From: Nomia melanderi
Taxonomy: Eukaryota; Arthropoda; Insecta; Hymenoptera; Halictidae
Assembly (NCBI RefSeq): GCF_051020985.1
Contig: NC_135000.1
Coordinates: forward strand, 1,736,001-1,800,000
DNA length: 64,000 bases
Reading direction: 5' to 3'
Shown: positions 53,800-64,000 of the stretch, piece after piece
Position numbering within the stretch: the first letter of the stretch is position 1
Layout of the letters: every line of letters starts with the position of its first letter
Notes under the pieces: generated by a model
The model's database searches: none
The model's input: the letters and a program-made list of their open reading frames with translations, nothing else
Told to the model about the DNA's origin: nothing
Program-made: the position numbers and the translations under genes

Positions 53800-56260
53800 T
53801 CTTTGAGAATATTTTTAAGATATAATTTTAAGAGGTGTATTCTGACAACTTCGTTAGAAATACTGTTAAATACTTATATAATCGAGGCAATTTTAATATA
53901 TACCAATTAATATACCTACAAAATTAACTTAAAAACAAAACTATAGATAATTAACATGCATTAATGAATACGCAAAATGTCATTAAAATAGAAAAGCAAT
54001 GATTTGAAGGTGAAAAGTTCGATACGTAATTTTCATTTAGTAAAGTCGACAGTTTCATCCGACCCCTGATCGAGATATTTGATTGTCGGTACACAGGTGG
54101 TGGGGAAAGTAACGCGACGAGCGGTTCCGACGGGAGATTAGCTGATCGAGTACAGTGACTCGCGAGTTTGTTCACGAAAGGGTGTCGTATTCATTTCTTT
54201 TAACCGTTCGGGGACTGTGCACGATACTATATAACTCCTGACACTGTCCGACTGGCCGACGTCATCTTTATTTTTCAAATATCATTCGGACTCCTTCGAG
54301 TTCGATGACGCCGTCGTTTGTTAGAATGAACAGCTCTTGGTTCAAATAGGATTATAACATAAACCATTTATACAGCTTGATACATATTAAATTAAAAAAA
54401 TATTTTAAATGCCATTTTAAGTAGTCGTTGTACCACAAATCAAATAAAATACTATTTTAACATTATTCCCATAGGCATATCATAGATATCTTGCAATTTC
54501 TGATTTTCTTTTATAATCGAATACAAGCAAAAGAACGTTTTTTAATTATTAGTTTCATGGTTATTTACGTTCAAATGCGAAGGTGTTATTTAACATCTCT
54601 TGGTGAAAATATGTATGTAAAGCAGAACAGTAAAAATAGCGTTAAACATCGAATAAAACTTTAGTGAATAAAATATTTTTATTTTGGTAATTGATAAAAA
54701 GGCAACGAACCATTTTGGTTTTATTATTACTGGGAAAGAATAATATTATGATAAGTCATTTGCGAGAGACTTAAAGATTGTTTATATTTATTACATGATT
54801 ATTTATTTATTATTTCAATTTAGTGAATATGAAAACATTAGAAATTCAGTTATAACAATTGCTTATTGTTACATTGTAACAGATAGCAATTTTAAAAATG
54901 GCAATAAAAAAAATTCTATTGCTAAGAATATTGAATGCATATCAATATTTTCAGAACTGGATAATATTTGGTCTTTCCAAATAAAAGAAAAATTCAATGA
55001 GAACACCAAATATTTCATAATAAAGTACTACTTGAAGACTTTCTTTCATTAGATATTGTAGAATATTTTACTTTAAAAATTAGACATTTAATTTACTATC
55101 TGAAATATTATTTTATTCAGCTATATGCATTAATTATAAGTTACCGAATTATAATGAATTGAAACGAGAAATAAGAAAAAGAACTAATAAGAATGAACAA
55201 TACATCAGTAAACATGTTATCTAATAAGAATGAATCCAATTTAAAAATTCGGCTGGCAACTAAACCACCGTGGTGTACGCATGAATTTACATAAAGATAG
55301 AGTTGTACGGTTATCTATCATTTTAACGATGCGTTTCCTTATCGTGATAGTAACGCAAACATCATTTTACATTTCCGTGTTTCCATTTATACGTCTCAGA
55401 ACGCTGCAAACGCAGAATCTCTGATATCTGCTAATAATGTTGTAATACAGACCGGCGAACCTTGGAACGATAAATTCAGGCAATAAAATAATGCAACCCG
55501 ATTCGAAAATATTCCGATTGAAGTGTTAATGATCAGACCTGTTGCCAGTGGCGATGCGATATGTCCGAATTCCCTGCTAATTATGAAATTTTATAGAAAG
55601 TTCGCGGCGGAGTGTCGGTTTGTTTATGCGCGCAGGAAGTGAAGTGCGCGAAGGTGTGAAATGTGTGAAATGCGTGAAAGAATGAATAAAGAACTGGAAG
55701 AATGTGTAAATATATCTGATTGAACGTGGTTGGCAACAATGTAAGGAGCGGAGCGGAGCCGTGAATAGAATTTCAATTCAGGAGGTTTAATTTGTTCCTC
55801 TATTTTCCAGTAAATTATTGTTTACTAGTCCGTTTGGAAATAGGTGAAATGAAATTTTCTTTCATAGAAATTTATATCGTTTCATAGTTTTAGTACCATT
55901 CAGCTGCGGCAGTTCATTCTTTCACCAAAACGATAACATCTCCTCTTTGTGAATGATTTTCATCGAGAATTTATTGTGGTCAATGGGCAGCAGATATGGG
56001 AGATATGATTTCTTAATTAACGTTATTTTTTTCGCAACACTTTCGATTGGTATCTGCAGGTGTTTCTGAAGAAGGAGAATAGTTTAATATCTTGTCTTAG
56101 AATATTGTGGTGAAGATTTGTGTTGTAAGATATTGACTTGTTTATACTTCAAATGAAGTTAATTATATTGGGACATCCTGTAAATAATGTGATTTATTTA
56201 TGCTTCTTTTATTTTTCAAAATGGAAATAGACAACTTTTTTTTTAACGTAATACATTTTC
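53800..56260. other. Long AT-rich spacer, no gene seen
   Basis: Two less AT-rich patches, 54050-54330 and 55440-55800, may be conserved non-coding DNA. The second holds GCTAATTATGAAATT (55576-55590), a 15-mer also in island 9, and a GTGTGAAATGTGTGAAATG short repeat. No coding frame. Confidence 0.4.
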
Positions 56261-56264
56261 TTTC

Positions 56265-56640
56265 GTTATGTATAGATAATTTATGTATGTATAGATAATC
56301 TATTATTTATTAATAATAATAATAATCTGTCCGTCTGTTTATTGATTTACCTACTTATCTATAGATAACGTATCTATGTATCTAATTGTTTATCTATCTA
56401 CTTATCTACTTATTTATGACAGATGATCTATCTATCTATCTATCCATCTATCTATTTATTTATTTATCTATCTATTTATCTACAGATAATCTGCCTATCT
56501 ATCTATTTATCTACTTCTCTATGTATGTATTCAATTATATATGTACTTATCTACAGATAATCTAACTATCAAACACTTTATCCATCTACCAATCTATAAA
56601 TAATTTATTTATCTATTTAGCTACCTATAGATAATGTACA
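56265..56640. repeat. TATC/TATCTA microsatellite, degenerate
   Basis: Long run of TCTATCTATCTATC and variants (TTTATCTAC, CTATAGATAAT), with recurrent ACAGATAATCT interruptions. Confidence 0.9.
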
Positions 56641-57569
56641 AATAATAAAGAAGAATATATTTTAAATTAAAAAAAGTTGAAACCTTTAATCTAAAAAATC
56701 TTGGCTTCATATGGCAAAAATTATGAAAACAGCCGTCCAGTAATGAAAACGAGTAACAGAATTGGCTTAACAACAGATTCTGCTCGAAATCAGCTAGACT
56801 CCGTCAAAATAGGAGTGAAATACAGGTGAAGGGTCATAAATACCGAAGGAAAATATATAAACCATTAAAATGGTAATTTTTTCGATGGAAATTAATTATT
56901 TTAAACAATTAGGAAAATACTACGAATTTATGCAACAACCCCATAAATAATCTTGTCATTCTGCTCCATCTCGTGGTATATAATTAGAGTAAAATATACG
57001 GCCACGTTTCTGTGGTTGAAAATCAGCACGAAATGAACGGAGGGGTCGAAAAAGGGGAACGGTCTCGAAAGAAAGCTCTCCATTGCGCTAATCACGCGTT
57101 ATACCTGAGCTCTTTGCGCGATTTATACGGCAATAAAACTTTCCCCGCGAAATTAACGAGACCTGCCTTGTTCCTCGCGAAGAAAGAGAAAAATTTTCTG
57201 ATTTTGCAAGATGCAAAACTCGATTGCAGGGGTGTTGACCAGCAATTGATTAACAGATACATGTAATCGATAAAATAAAATTAATTGTCCAGTGGAATTG
57301 CAATTCAGTTCACTGATGATCGATTTCAAATGTTAATTACCGTTAATTCGTAAAAGTTTCATTGCAAATAGTGAACTGTGCGTTGAATTTTTAAATTTCC
57401 ATAAAACTTCTCGTTGAAATGTCCAACAAGCTTGTTCTACTGAAAATGAATTATTATTATAAGTCAATAGAAATTTAAACACAGTTTAGGAAAATGACAA
57501 TTAGTTTCTAATATTGCTGTATTTTTTTTCAAATAAATTGCAAAGTTGGTTTACAATTGTAGGGAAGAA

Positions 57570-57945
57570 TCAACAATTAAACATTATCAGTTACCATACA
57601 TAATTAGTAATTAACCATTATCAATTACGAAGCTCAAGTAACAGTTAATCAGTACAACCAACCAAGCACAATTAACAATTATCAATTATTAAACACAATT
57701 AACAACCATCATAAACTACAAAGCACAATTAACAATTAACCATTACCACCGATCAAACACAATGAATAATTAACCATTAACAACTACAAAGAACAATTAA
57801 CAATACAGCCTTACCAATGATCAAACTCAATTACGAATGAACCACTATCAATTACCAAACACAATTAACAACTAACCATTATCAATTACCAAGCCCTATC
57901 AACAATAAACCACAATCGATTACCAAACATAATTAAAACTTACCG
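57570..57945 (+). repeat. Irregular minisatellite of AATTAACAATTAACCATTA units
   Basis: Repeated blocks of CAATTAACAA, TTAACCATTA, TCAATTACCAA and ACACAATT over about 375 bp. The same motif in the opposite strand sense occurs at 61368-61505. Confidence 0.8.
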
Positions 57946-58029
57946 ATAAAAACAATTCAATTACGACTTCAATGAAAATCACTACTTAATTCCTAGTACT
58001 CAATACAAAGAGTACCTGACCGACCACAA

Positions 58030-58560
58030 AAAAATAGTCCGCATGCGCGAACGATCGCGGCTGCGATTAATAGAAACATGGCGGCTTTATCGCCGGGACA
58101 CACCGTATCGTAGACCCGCGAAATACGTAATAATAAAAAAAACAACCGGCCGGGAGACGCCGCGTTCAGCCACGTCACCAGATAATCGCGAATTATCTAC
58201 GACCCCGTCAGATCCGGATAAACCGTGACGCGAGTTGCGCCCGTTCGCTCGCCCGCGAGAGAAAGATCGCGCACACAAGGAAAACATTCGTCTCGTGGGT
58301 GTGTAACGTTTAACAGTGGGAGCTCGCGTGCCGACCGCTTATGCACGCTCGGTTATCTAGATGGTTATCTGGCCGGTTTATCGGTAATTTATCTGAACGG
58401 GCATTAGTTTTTGCCGGACGATGGCGTGTGCGCCCACCAGGCCCTCAGCCGGGCTAAATTATTCATTACGCGGGCCGCGCGATCCTTCGATCCTCGCGCC
58501 AAGCCTTTAAGACGTGTCCCTGTCCTCGGCTCTTCCTTCGCTGACCCTTAACACTGGGTT
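58030..58560. other. CpG-rich island 17
   Basis: CpG-rich (GCGCGAACGATCGCGGCTGCG, 58047 region; CGGGCCGCGCGATCC near 58471). An AACATGGCGGCTTT YY1/PHO-like word at about 58076. No convincing frame. Confidence 0.5.
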
Positions 58561-58770
58561 TACGGGCATTTATTGTACAGTTTGTTCTATTGTTCCTGGA
58601 GAAGTTGATATTCGTTCATTTAGATCTTGGAAATTGTAGACGTAGAAATAGACAATCGGGATTCATATTCGTGTAATTGGATCAACGAAAACCGGTTAAA
58701 ACATTTACCAAATAATGTTTATAAAATTCAATCTACGTCAAATTGACGCGTTCCGTAAACCTAGTGTTGT
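58548..58770 (+). mobile_element. TTAA element, family F13
   Basis: Left TTAACACTGGGTTTACGG; right TTCCGTAAACCTAGTGTTG with decayed TTAA. GTCAAATTGACGCG lies near the right end. Only copy seen. Confidence 0.7.
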
Positions 58771-58910
58771 GTAACAGTCGTCTAACGTATTAGGAATACT
58801 GAACAGTTTTGTCTGGTTTTTGAATTAACAGGAAATATATTTTTAATAGATTTCTTACTATGTACTGAACAATATTATTCACATCGATATCGATCATCTC
58901 TACCCAGCGA

Positions 58911-59437
58911 ATATACAGGATGTCCCGCGACTCATAGTCAACCGATTAGGTCATTCTGCGTGTAAAACTGAGCCGAAAAAATAGAATAACATTTTTTCCT
59001 GCGAGTCTTTGTTTTTGAGAAAATTTATTCGTATTAATTTGTATTTAAAGACATAGTAATGACAAAATGCGGATACCGCTCTTAATACAAACGCGAAGCG
59101 GCACTCACATTACCCTCGCACGCTTCGAGTGCGAGAATCATATCCGTATACTCACTATTCGAATAAGCTGCCATATTGAGAAACTGTTAAATACTGAATA
59201 ATTATACCGATAATAGAACAGCACGAACGATAAACTAACAGCCGAGGTCATTATTACGCCTTTAAATACAAATAAGGATCAAAACAAGAGTGTACAGTGA
59301 AATGCATAAAGTCGATATGTACCGAGTGTACACGAAGACTCGCAGGAAAAAATTTTATTCTTTTTTTTTGGACTCATTTTTACATGTAGAATGTCTTCCT
59401 AATTGGTTGACCATGAGTCGCACGACACCCTGTATAT
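58911..59437. mobile_element. 527-bp element with ~110-bp terminal inverted repeats (CAGGRTGTCSYGCGACTCA)
   Basis: The left end ATATACAGGATGTCCCGCGA continues CTCATAGTCAACC; the reverse complement of the right end is ATATACAGGGTGTCGTGCGA continuing CTCATGGTCAACC. Arms stay similar through GGTCATTC/AGACATTC, GTAAAACTGAG and the GAATAA...TTTTTTCCTGCGAGTCTT stretch. The interior has no transposase. The TA at each edge would fit a Tc1/mariner-type duplication. A half copy is at 14945-15150. Confidence 0.85.
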
Positions 59438-59709
59438 GGCTCTTTATTTTGGGTCTTTATAACTGTTTCAGGAATCGAAATATAATTGTTATAGAATTCA
59501 TATTTTTTGGTTCTTTATAATTGCTTTAGGAAAAGAAAATAACAGTTACAGAATAGTTTTATTCTGTACTGGGTATTATATCGGTTTTGAGGACCGGAAC
59601 CGAGACTGAGTTCATAAGTGATATATCGGATAACAGTTATGACTCATTTCATCGTAATTTTTTCAATAATCATACCCGATATCATAACTGTTTTCAATCC
59701 TTGGTTAAG

Positions 59710-60165
59710 TCGTGTCTAAGTGGTGTCCTCTTTCGTTCAAACGGTGGCAGGAATTGAAGCCTCTTCCGTTGATCTTGGTTAGGTCCTGGTTAATTCCTGG
59801 ATAATTTCTCAGAGAATCATCTTTTGTCTTAATAATCGTAAGAAGAGGAAATCAGGAATGGATCATTGGTTAGGTCTTAGTTAATTGTTGGCTAATTTCG
59901 CAGAGAATCATTTGTTATTTTTTTAATAATCGTAAATGGAAGAAATCAAGAATAGATCCTCGTTTAAGTCCTGGTTAATTCTTGACTAAATTTTTACAGA
60001 ATCATTTGTTATCTTATCAATCGTCTTAAAATGAAGAAATCAGGAATAGGTCACTTTGATATATCTGGTCTTGTCTACCCTTAGGGTGTTTAGTGCTAGG
60101 ACGTCTCTAGGTAGTGTCCCCTTTTAAGTGTCGTTCCTGTGGCAGGAATTGAAGCCTATCCCGTT
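59710..60165 (+). repeat. Direct repeats flanking an F3-derived tandem array
   Basis: GTGGCAGGAATTGAAGCCTC (59744) and GTGGCAGGAATTGAAGCCTA (60137) with similar upstream words (GTGTCC, TCGTTC) lie about 390 bp apart on either side of the array at 59779-60075. Confidence 0.7.
59779..60075 (+). repeat. ~92-bp tandem array made from the right half of an F3 MITE
   Basis: AGAATCAT recurs at 59813, 59904 and 59998, each followed by an AATAATCGTAA-like word and GAAATCAGGAATGGATC, i.e. the F3 right half. Only the last unit reaches the GGTCACTTTGATATATCTGG terminus. Units are joined by TTAGGTCCTGGTTAATTCCT linkers. Confidence 0.75.
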
Positions 60166-60169
60166 AGTT

Positions 60170-60480
60170 CGATGATCGGAAGAACTCCAAAGGGAGACGG
60201 TTCCCGGGGAGAACGCGGCGGGCAATTACCGTGTTCCCGGGTTCGTTTCGCGGTGTGGAAATAACACGTACACGGGAACGACAATAACCGTTCGCGCATA
60301 AATTTCCCGGCGCGGCGTGGCGCGCCGCGGCGCGAGACGGCTGCGTGCGGTCGCATTCCCGTCGTTCGTTTGCATAATACTCGCCACGTTTTCGCGTTTT
60401 CAATCCGTCTAGCCCCGGCCTCCGGCATTAGCACGTCGTAACGTTTCGCTTAATTAGGAACGTCCATCGTGCGCGATAAC
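60170..60480. other. CpG-rich island 18, left part
   Basis: CpG-dense (GGCGCGGCGTGGCGCGCCGC near 60309). Two overlapping minus-strand frames; not persuasive. Confidence 0.55.
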
Positions 60481-60530
60481 GAACCTTCCCGAATAATTAT
60501 ATATCATTTCCCGTGTATACGCAGCTAGGA

Positions 60531-60605
60531 GAGAAATAGAGAAAGAGAGAGAGAGAGAGAGAAAGAGAGTGAAGAGGAGAAGAGAGAGAAAGAGGAGACA
60601 AGTAA
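60531..60605. repeat. GA-rich purine tract
   Basis: About 75 bp of GAGAGA/GAAAGA, polypurine on the plus strand, between two CpG-rich parts. Confidence 0.9.
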
Positions 60606-60830
60606 GAGAGGGCTGGTCGTGTGGCGTGCATCGACGACTTAGCCTTCGAGGGGCTGAATTATGCATCGCACCTCTCTCCGATTCTTCTGTATTCGCGCGA
60701 GCTGCTCTACACCTGTTCCGCGGGACGATGACGTTCATTAATTGGATCGTATGTTTTGAGCGCAACGCGATCGCGCTTCTTGACTTGTTAACGGTGGAAT
60801 TTAATTTGAAAAATCTCGGGTTTCGCGCGT
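60606..60830. other. CpG-rich island 18, right part
   Basis: Moderately CpG-rich continuation (GTGTGGCGTGCATCGACGAC). Overlapping plus and minus frames. Confidence 0.45.
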
Positions 60831-60839
60831 AATAGAATG

Positions 60840-61022
60840 AAAAAATGAAGTATGTACTTGTCAAATGCGGAATAAATGTGTCTGGAGTATATTTTAATGA
60901 AAAACCAAAGCAAAAGAAAGAGAAGTTACATGTTTATGTGAAGAAATAAAGAATTCATCGTTGAAAGAATTAGTATTCTTTCAAGCTTTAAGATAACGCG
61001 TATACCCGGCAAATGCAGTTAA
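60840..61022 (-). mobile_element. TTAA element, family F11, inverted copy
   Basis: Right end CCCGGCAAATGCAGTTAA; the reverse complement matches 28750-28925 (CTTTCAACGATGAATT, TTTGGTTTTTCATTAAAATA). Shares its TTAA with the F6 that follows. Confidence 0.7.
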
Positions 61023-61253
61023 CACGTTGATTGCCACGAGAATTTAGAGCATTTCGTATAACATTACTCATCGTATCATAACAAATGCGAGTGGTATTAA
61101 AATTAGTTATATGATTTGGTATCGTAGCTCCTAAGTTACACTATTGCTTAGGTACCTACGTAACTAAATATTTTGATACACAAGTGTCCTTTTTGCAATT
61201 GTTTCTGAGTAATTTGGACACTCCGGTGATCAGTGACTACTGTGACCGGTTAA
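61019..61253 (-). mobile_element. TTAA MITE, family F6
   Basis: Left TTAACACGTTGATTGCCACG; right GTGATCAGTGACTACTGTGA then CCGGTTAA. Reverse orientation relative to 22939. Confidence 0.75.
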
Positions 61254-61367
61254 TGACGTTGACAAAAATCCAGTAAGACTTCCCCTTTCCTTTAGTTAAA
61301 GTGGAATTGCAATTAAGTTACTTTTATCGCTTAGTTCTTATTGCATTTAATAATCGATAATAGTTGA

Positions 61368-61505
61368 TTGTTAATTGTGCTTGGTAATTGACAATAGCTA
61401 ATCGTCAATTGTGCTTGGTAGTTTATAATGGTTAATTTCTTGGTAACTAATAATGTTTAATCGTTAATCATGATTGATAGTTTACAATGGTTAATCGTTA
61501 CTTGA
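61368..61505 (-). repeat. Minisatellite related to 57570-57945, opposite strand
   Basis: Repeats of TTGTTAATTGTGCTTGGTA, TTTATAATGGTTAAT and similar: the reverse complement of the motif at 57570. Confidence 0.7.
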
Positions 61506-61889
61506 ACGTCGATATCTGAAAACGTATTTATAGAAACTCATTCCGAAGTCTTAGTTTTAAATCGATGCAGATTTTAATCTTTGTACAACTCTAATTTCAA
61601 TTTATTCCTTCATCATCGTGATATTTGACTTACTCCATTACACAACTGTCCTGTAATTCGCCTCAAATCGGTTAAACAAACTGGGAAGACCAAACTAACT
61701 CTCTAAGGTTACCAAAATTAACAGAATATCAAAAACCAAACTTCGGTATCTCACTGAAGTTCAACGAACGTCGCCAATAAAATAAAATTCGAAACAATCA
61801 AGTCCAAACGAAACATTTTCCGCTCGATCTTCTAACAAAATTCGATCGTCCTAATTCACCACGTACCGAGCTCCCGATTAATAATTAAT

Positions 61890-62455
61890 TATCCGTCCGT
61901 TATCGGTAGATCGATCCTCCCTTATCGACGGAGTCGTCGTTCCCGCATGTTCCTCTTCCGAGGGGATCCCCTCGGTCCGATGCTATCTATTATTAATTAC
62001 TAACGGGCAAAATGGCGAGTGCCGTCCGATGGAATGTTTTTCAACTGCGGCTTCCAATTAGCCGTCAAATGTCCCGTGCGGAAATCACGATATCCGTCCC
62101 GGCCACGCGAAACCGCGTCGTGGAAAAAACAAAATGGCGTCCCGCCGTGTCGCGAGGCAGCACGAAGGCCGTACCCGCGAAAGAAATCTATCGGGGCCGG
62201 TGATCTAGCGGCACGCTCCGCGGAAGATAATTATTCACGTTTAGATAACGAACGGGCCGGCGATGATATCGAGCGGAGGCGTCCATTAGCGAGGCTAAGC
62301 TATATCTATTTATCATCGGATAACGTCGCCGGAATTATCTCGAAAACTCGCCTCGAATGTCGCTCGCGTGTCCGAGCGCGCGCTTCGGCCCTTCGTGTCG
62401 CTTCTTTCTACGCCCGTCGAAGAAAATTCGCGGTTTTTCATTCCAACTATTCGCC
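61890..62455. other. CpG-rich island 19
   Basis: CpG-rich, with AAAATGGCG twice (62010, 62131) and TATTAATTACTAACGGGC at its left side. A 150-aa plus frame is overlapped in another phase and lacks a recognisable domain. Confidence 0.55.
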
Positions 62456-62496
62456 ATTTTTCCTTGTATAAGGTAAAAGCACCAGTAGTTGACCAG

Positions 62497-62530
62497 TTAA
62501 CACATTGCGTACAGCACTCTGTTCCTTCAA
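62497..62530 (+). mobile_element. Left end of a TTAA element, family F5
   Basis: TTAACACATTGCGTACAGC; no matching right end nearby. Confidence 0.5.
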
Positions 62531-62870
62531 CGCGCTTGTAAGCCCGCACATTTTTTAGTGTTCCAGAGCTGTGGTATATATTTTTGAAATATTTTTACAT
62601 ATTACTACACATATATTTCTTATACATCTATTTATTATACAGGGTTTATTATATTTTATTTACTATTTATTATATAAATAAAATTAGATCGTCGATATGA
62701 GAAAATAAACGAAATATTTCGTATCCAGGCCAGAAATTACTTTTCCTTCGTATATTTCTCACAAATACCTCTATCCGCATTCGTATCAGTTTCAACCAAA
62801 TAAACTGTAATCAAACGAAAACTAGAATCATCTGCGTTTGCTCTCAAAAAGGAATTCGTCCCTGAAGAAG

Positions 62871-63120
62871 TTAACCCTTTACTCCAAGAGTTTTCTACCG
62901 AAAATGCCCAACACACTCTTTCATGAAGTATAGTAACATTTCTTGAAACTAACTTAACGAGAAATTGTGTATATATTAAAGAAAGAGACTGTTTTATTTC
63001 AATATTTCACATATTCTTGCAACGAATATACGAAGCTTAAGATTAAATATTATACTTGACAATTTTGCTGCACCAAGTCGAGTGACGACTGAGATGCGCC
63101 TATGGATTGCAAAGGGTTAA
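62871..63120 (+). mobile_element. TTAA MITE, family F4
   Basis: 250 bp. Left TTAACCCTTTACTCCAAGAG; right GGATTGCAAAGGGTTAA, with CGAGTGACGACTGAG near the right end only. Confidence 0.85.
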
Positions 63121-63164
63121 CGTTGTAGCCTATTTGCGACACACTTGAGTCCATCGCTACCTAG

Positions 63165-63570
63165 GTCAGCCTAGTTCGCTATCGATAGTTTTCCACCACT
63201 ACTGAACGCGTCGACGCGCGGCCACCAGGAAGCGGACCCCGCCCGTCCCTTTCACGAATTCCGAACACGGGAACCTGTCGTCGCCGATTAGTCGCATTGT
63301 CTCGCGAGCATTGGCGCCTTCCCCCTCCGGGGACGCTTGCTTCAGTTTTTGCGGGGAACGAGGTCCGGCCGGCCGCCGCGGTCGGTACGCAGCTCGGACG
63401 ACAAAGGGACACCGTGAAGGGACCTAAACTCCTCCGCGTTCCTTTCCCCTTTTGTCCCCTTTTTTTGCTTTTCCCTTTTGTTTTTTCCTTTTTCTTGCTT
63501 CAACTGGACTACTCGACTCGGACCACGGCGGACAATGGGTCTTGCACCTTGCGAATGGGTTAACCTCATC
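63165..63570. other. CpG-rich island 20
   Basis: CpG-rich (GGCCGGCCGCCGCGGTCGG near 63366) followed by a T/C-rich run at 63438-63500. Frames overlap on both strands. Confidence 0.55.
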
Positions 63571-63664
63571 CCTTATCTGTGCAGGGTGCTTTGTGGGGAT
63601 TATTGAAAATAGAACTGGCAGTGACAGCCATCTATGGATCCGAACTGGGTGAAATTGTAACCAA

Positions 63665-63892
63665 TTAACACGTTAAGCGCCATGTCCGTCTCTGATGACC
63701 GATGCTTCTGAGTTACTTGGGAACAGTCCTAACGATGTCGAATGGAAATGTTTGATAATGTAACTAAGCTGATAAAGTATAGTGTAAGGATTGTAACGCT
63801 AAGTGATTCATAACTGTTCCTGCTTTTGTTTCCTATAAAATAATAACTCCACGGAAAAACGATCAAGATTTTCGTGGCGCTTAACGTGTTAA
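63665..63892 (+). mobile_element. TTAA MITE, family F6 (AAGCGCC subgroup), complete
   Basis: 228 bp. Left TTAACACGTTAAGCGCCA, right TGGCGCTTAACGTGTTAA, perfect 18-bp inverted repeats. Subterminal TCTGATGACCGATGC at the left only. The least decayed ends of this subgroup. Confidence 0.95.
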
Positions 63893-64000
63893 ATGGAAAA
63901 CGGATCTTAATCTTCATGAGAATATTTATGAAACAAGTTAATGTAGTTGCTTATTATGTCCTGATAAATTGAACTGAAGAGACGTTGCGTTTACTTATTG

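Noticed and set aside
55258..55290. CCACCGTGGTGTACGCATGAA, considered a Jockey fragment because the LINE has CACCGTGGTGCATCCG
   Set aside because: The similarity does not extend beyond about 20 bases and surrounding codons do not match.
62019..62471. 150-aa plus-strand open frame
   Set aside because: CpG-island frame with Arg/Ser-rich composition, overlapped in another phase; no domain and no splice context.
1..64000. tRNA, rRNA, CRISPR, known microRNA and viral insertions
   Set aside because: Looked for typical A/B-box and T-loop words, well-known insect microRNA sequences, spaced repeats and viral-like frames; none found by eye. A covariance-model scan would be decisive.

Overview
The window looks like a gene-poor stretch of an insect nuclear genome, most likely hymenopteran (bee, wasp or ant). 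An AT-rich background (TA-rich spacers, ATAAT, TATC and GA microsatellites) is interrupted every 2-5 kb by compact CpG-dense islands. The only recognisable protein-coding remnant is a Jockey-type non-LTR retrotransposon. No conserved host protein, tRNA or rRNA was recognised. The open frames are short, often overlap on both strands, and fall in CpG islands, microsatellites or repeats. I read the window as intergenic or deep-intronic DNA; the order is an inference, not proven.

The dominant content is about forty short (170-350 bp) non-autonomous elements bounded by TTAA, in roughly a dozen families. I name them by their ends: GAATGCC (F1), CTTGCC/CTTGAC (F2), ACTAGAACTACC (F3), CTTTGCACTC (F4), ACATTGCGTAC (F5), GACTGCC/AAGCGCC (F6), CTCTGTAG (F7), CTTTGACTAC (F8), CACTAATCACAC (F9), CTCTTTGTGACGAA (F10), CTGCGTTCGACG (F11), CCATTCGAG (F12) and CACTGGGTTTACGG (F13). 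TTAA targeting and the CCC-type ends of several families fit piggyBac-like MITEs. No transposase source is present. Several elements are nested in one another or share a single TTAA, and related uninterrupted copies inside the window act as empty sites for some insertions.

Layout. 0-10 kb: a 239-bp tandem duplication, a CpG island, a four-element TTAA chain, a nested F1 pair, F2 copies, a foldback element, a second island and minisatellites. 10-13 kb: a hAT-like insertion packed with TTAA elements that splits a CpG island in two. 13-29 kb: islands alternating with TTAA elements, a hairpin plus tandem duplication, a 359-bp palindrome, and a 260-bp A-tailed retroposed sequence with a 12-bp target duplication. 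29-41 kb: minisatellites, more TTAA elements, a 0.95-kb element with terminal inverted repeats, and an inverted-repeat pair in which only one arm carries a TTAA insertion. 41-52 kb: AT-rich spacer, a large GA-containing island, the Jockey fragment and a TTAA chain. 52-64 kb: AT-rich spacer with TATC repeats, minisatellites, a 527-bp terminal-inverted-repeat element, a MITE half turned into a tandem array, and four islands.

Nothing in the window forms an operon or pathway. The islands are the best candidates for host function (regulatory DNA or distal promoters); most other sequence is transposon debris. All identities come from reading the sequence by eye; no database search or alignment was run.
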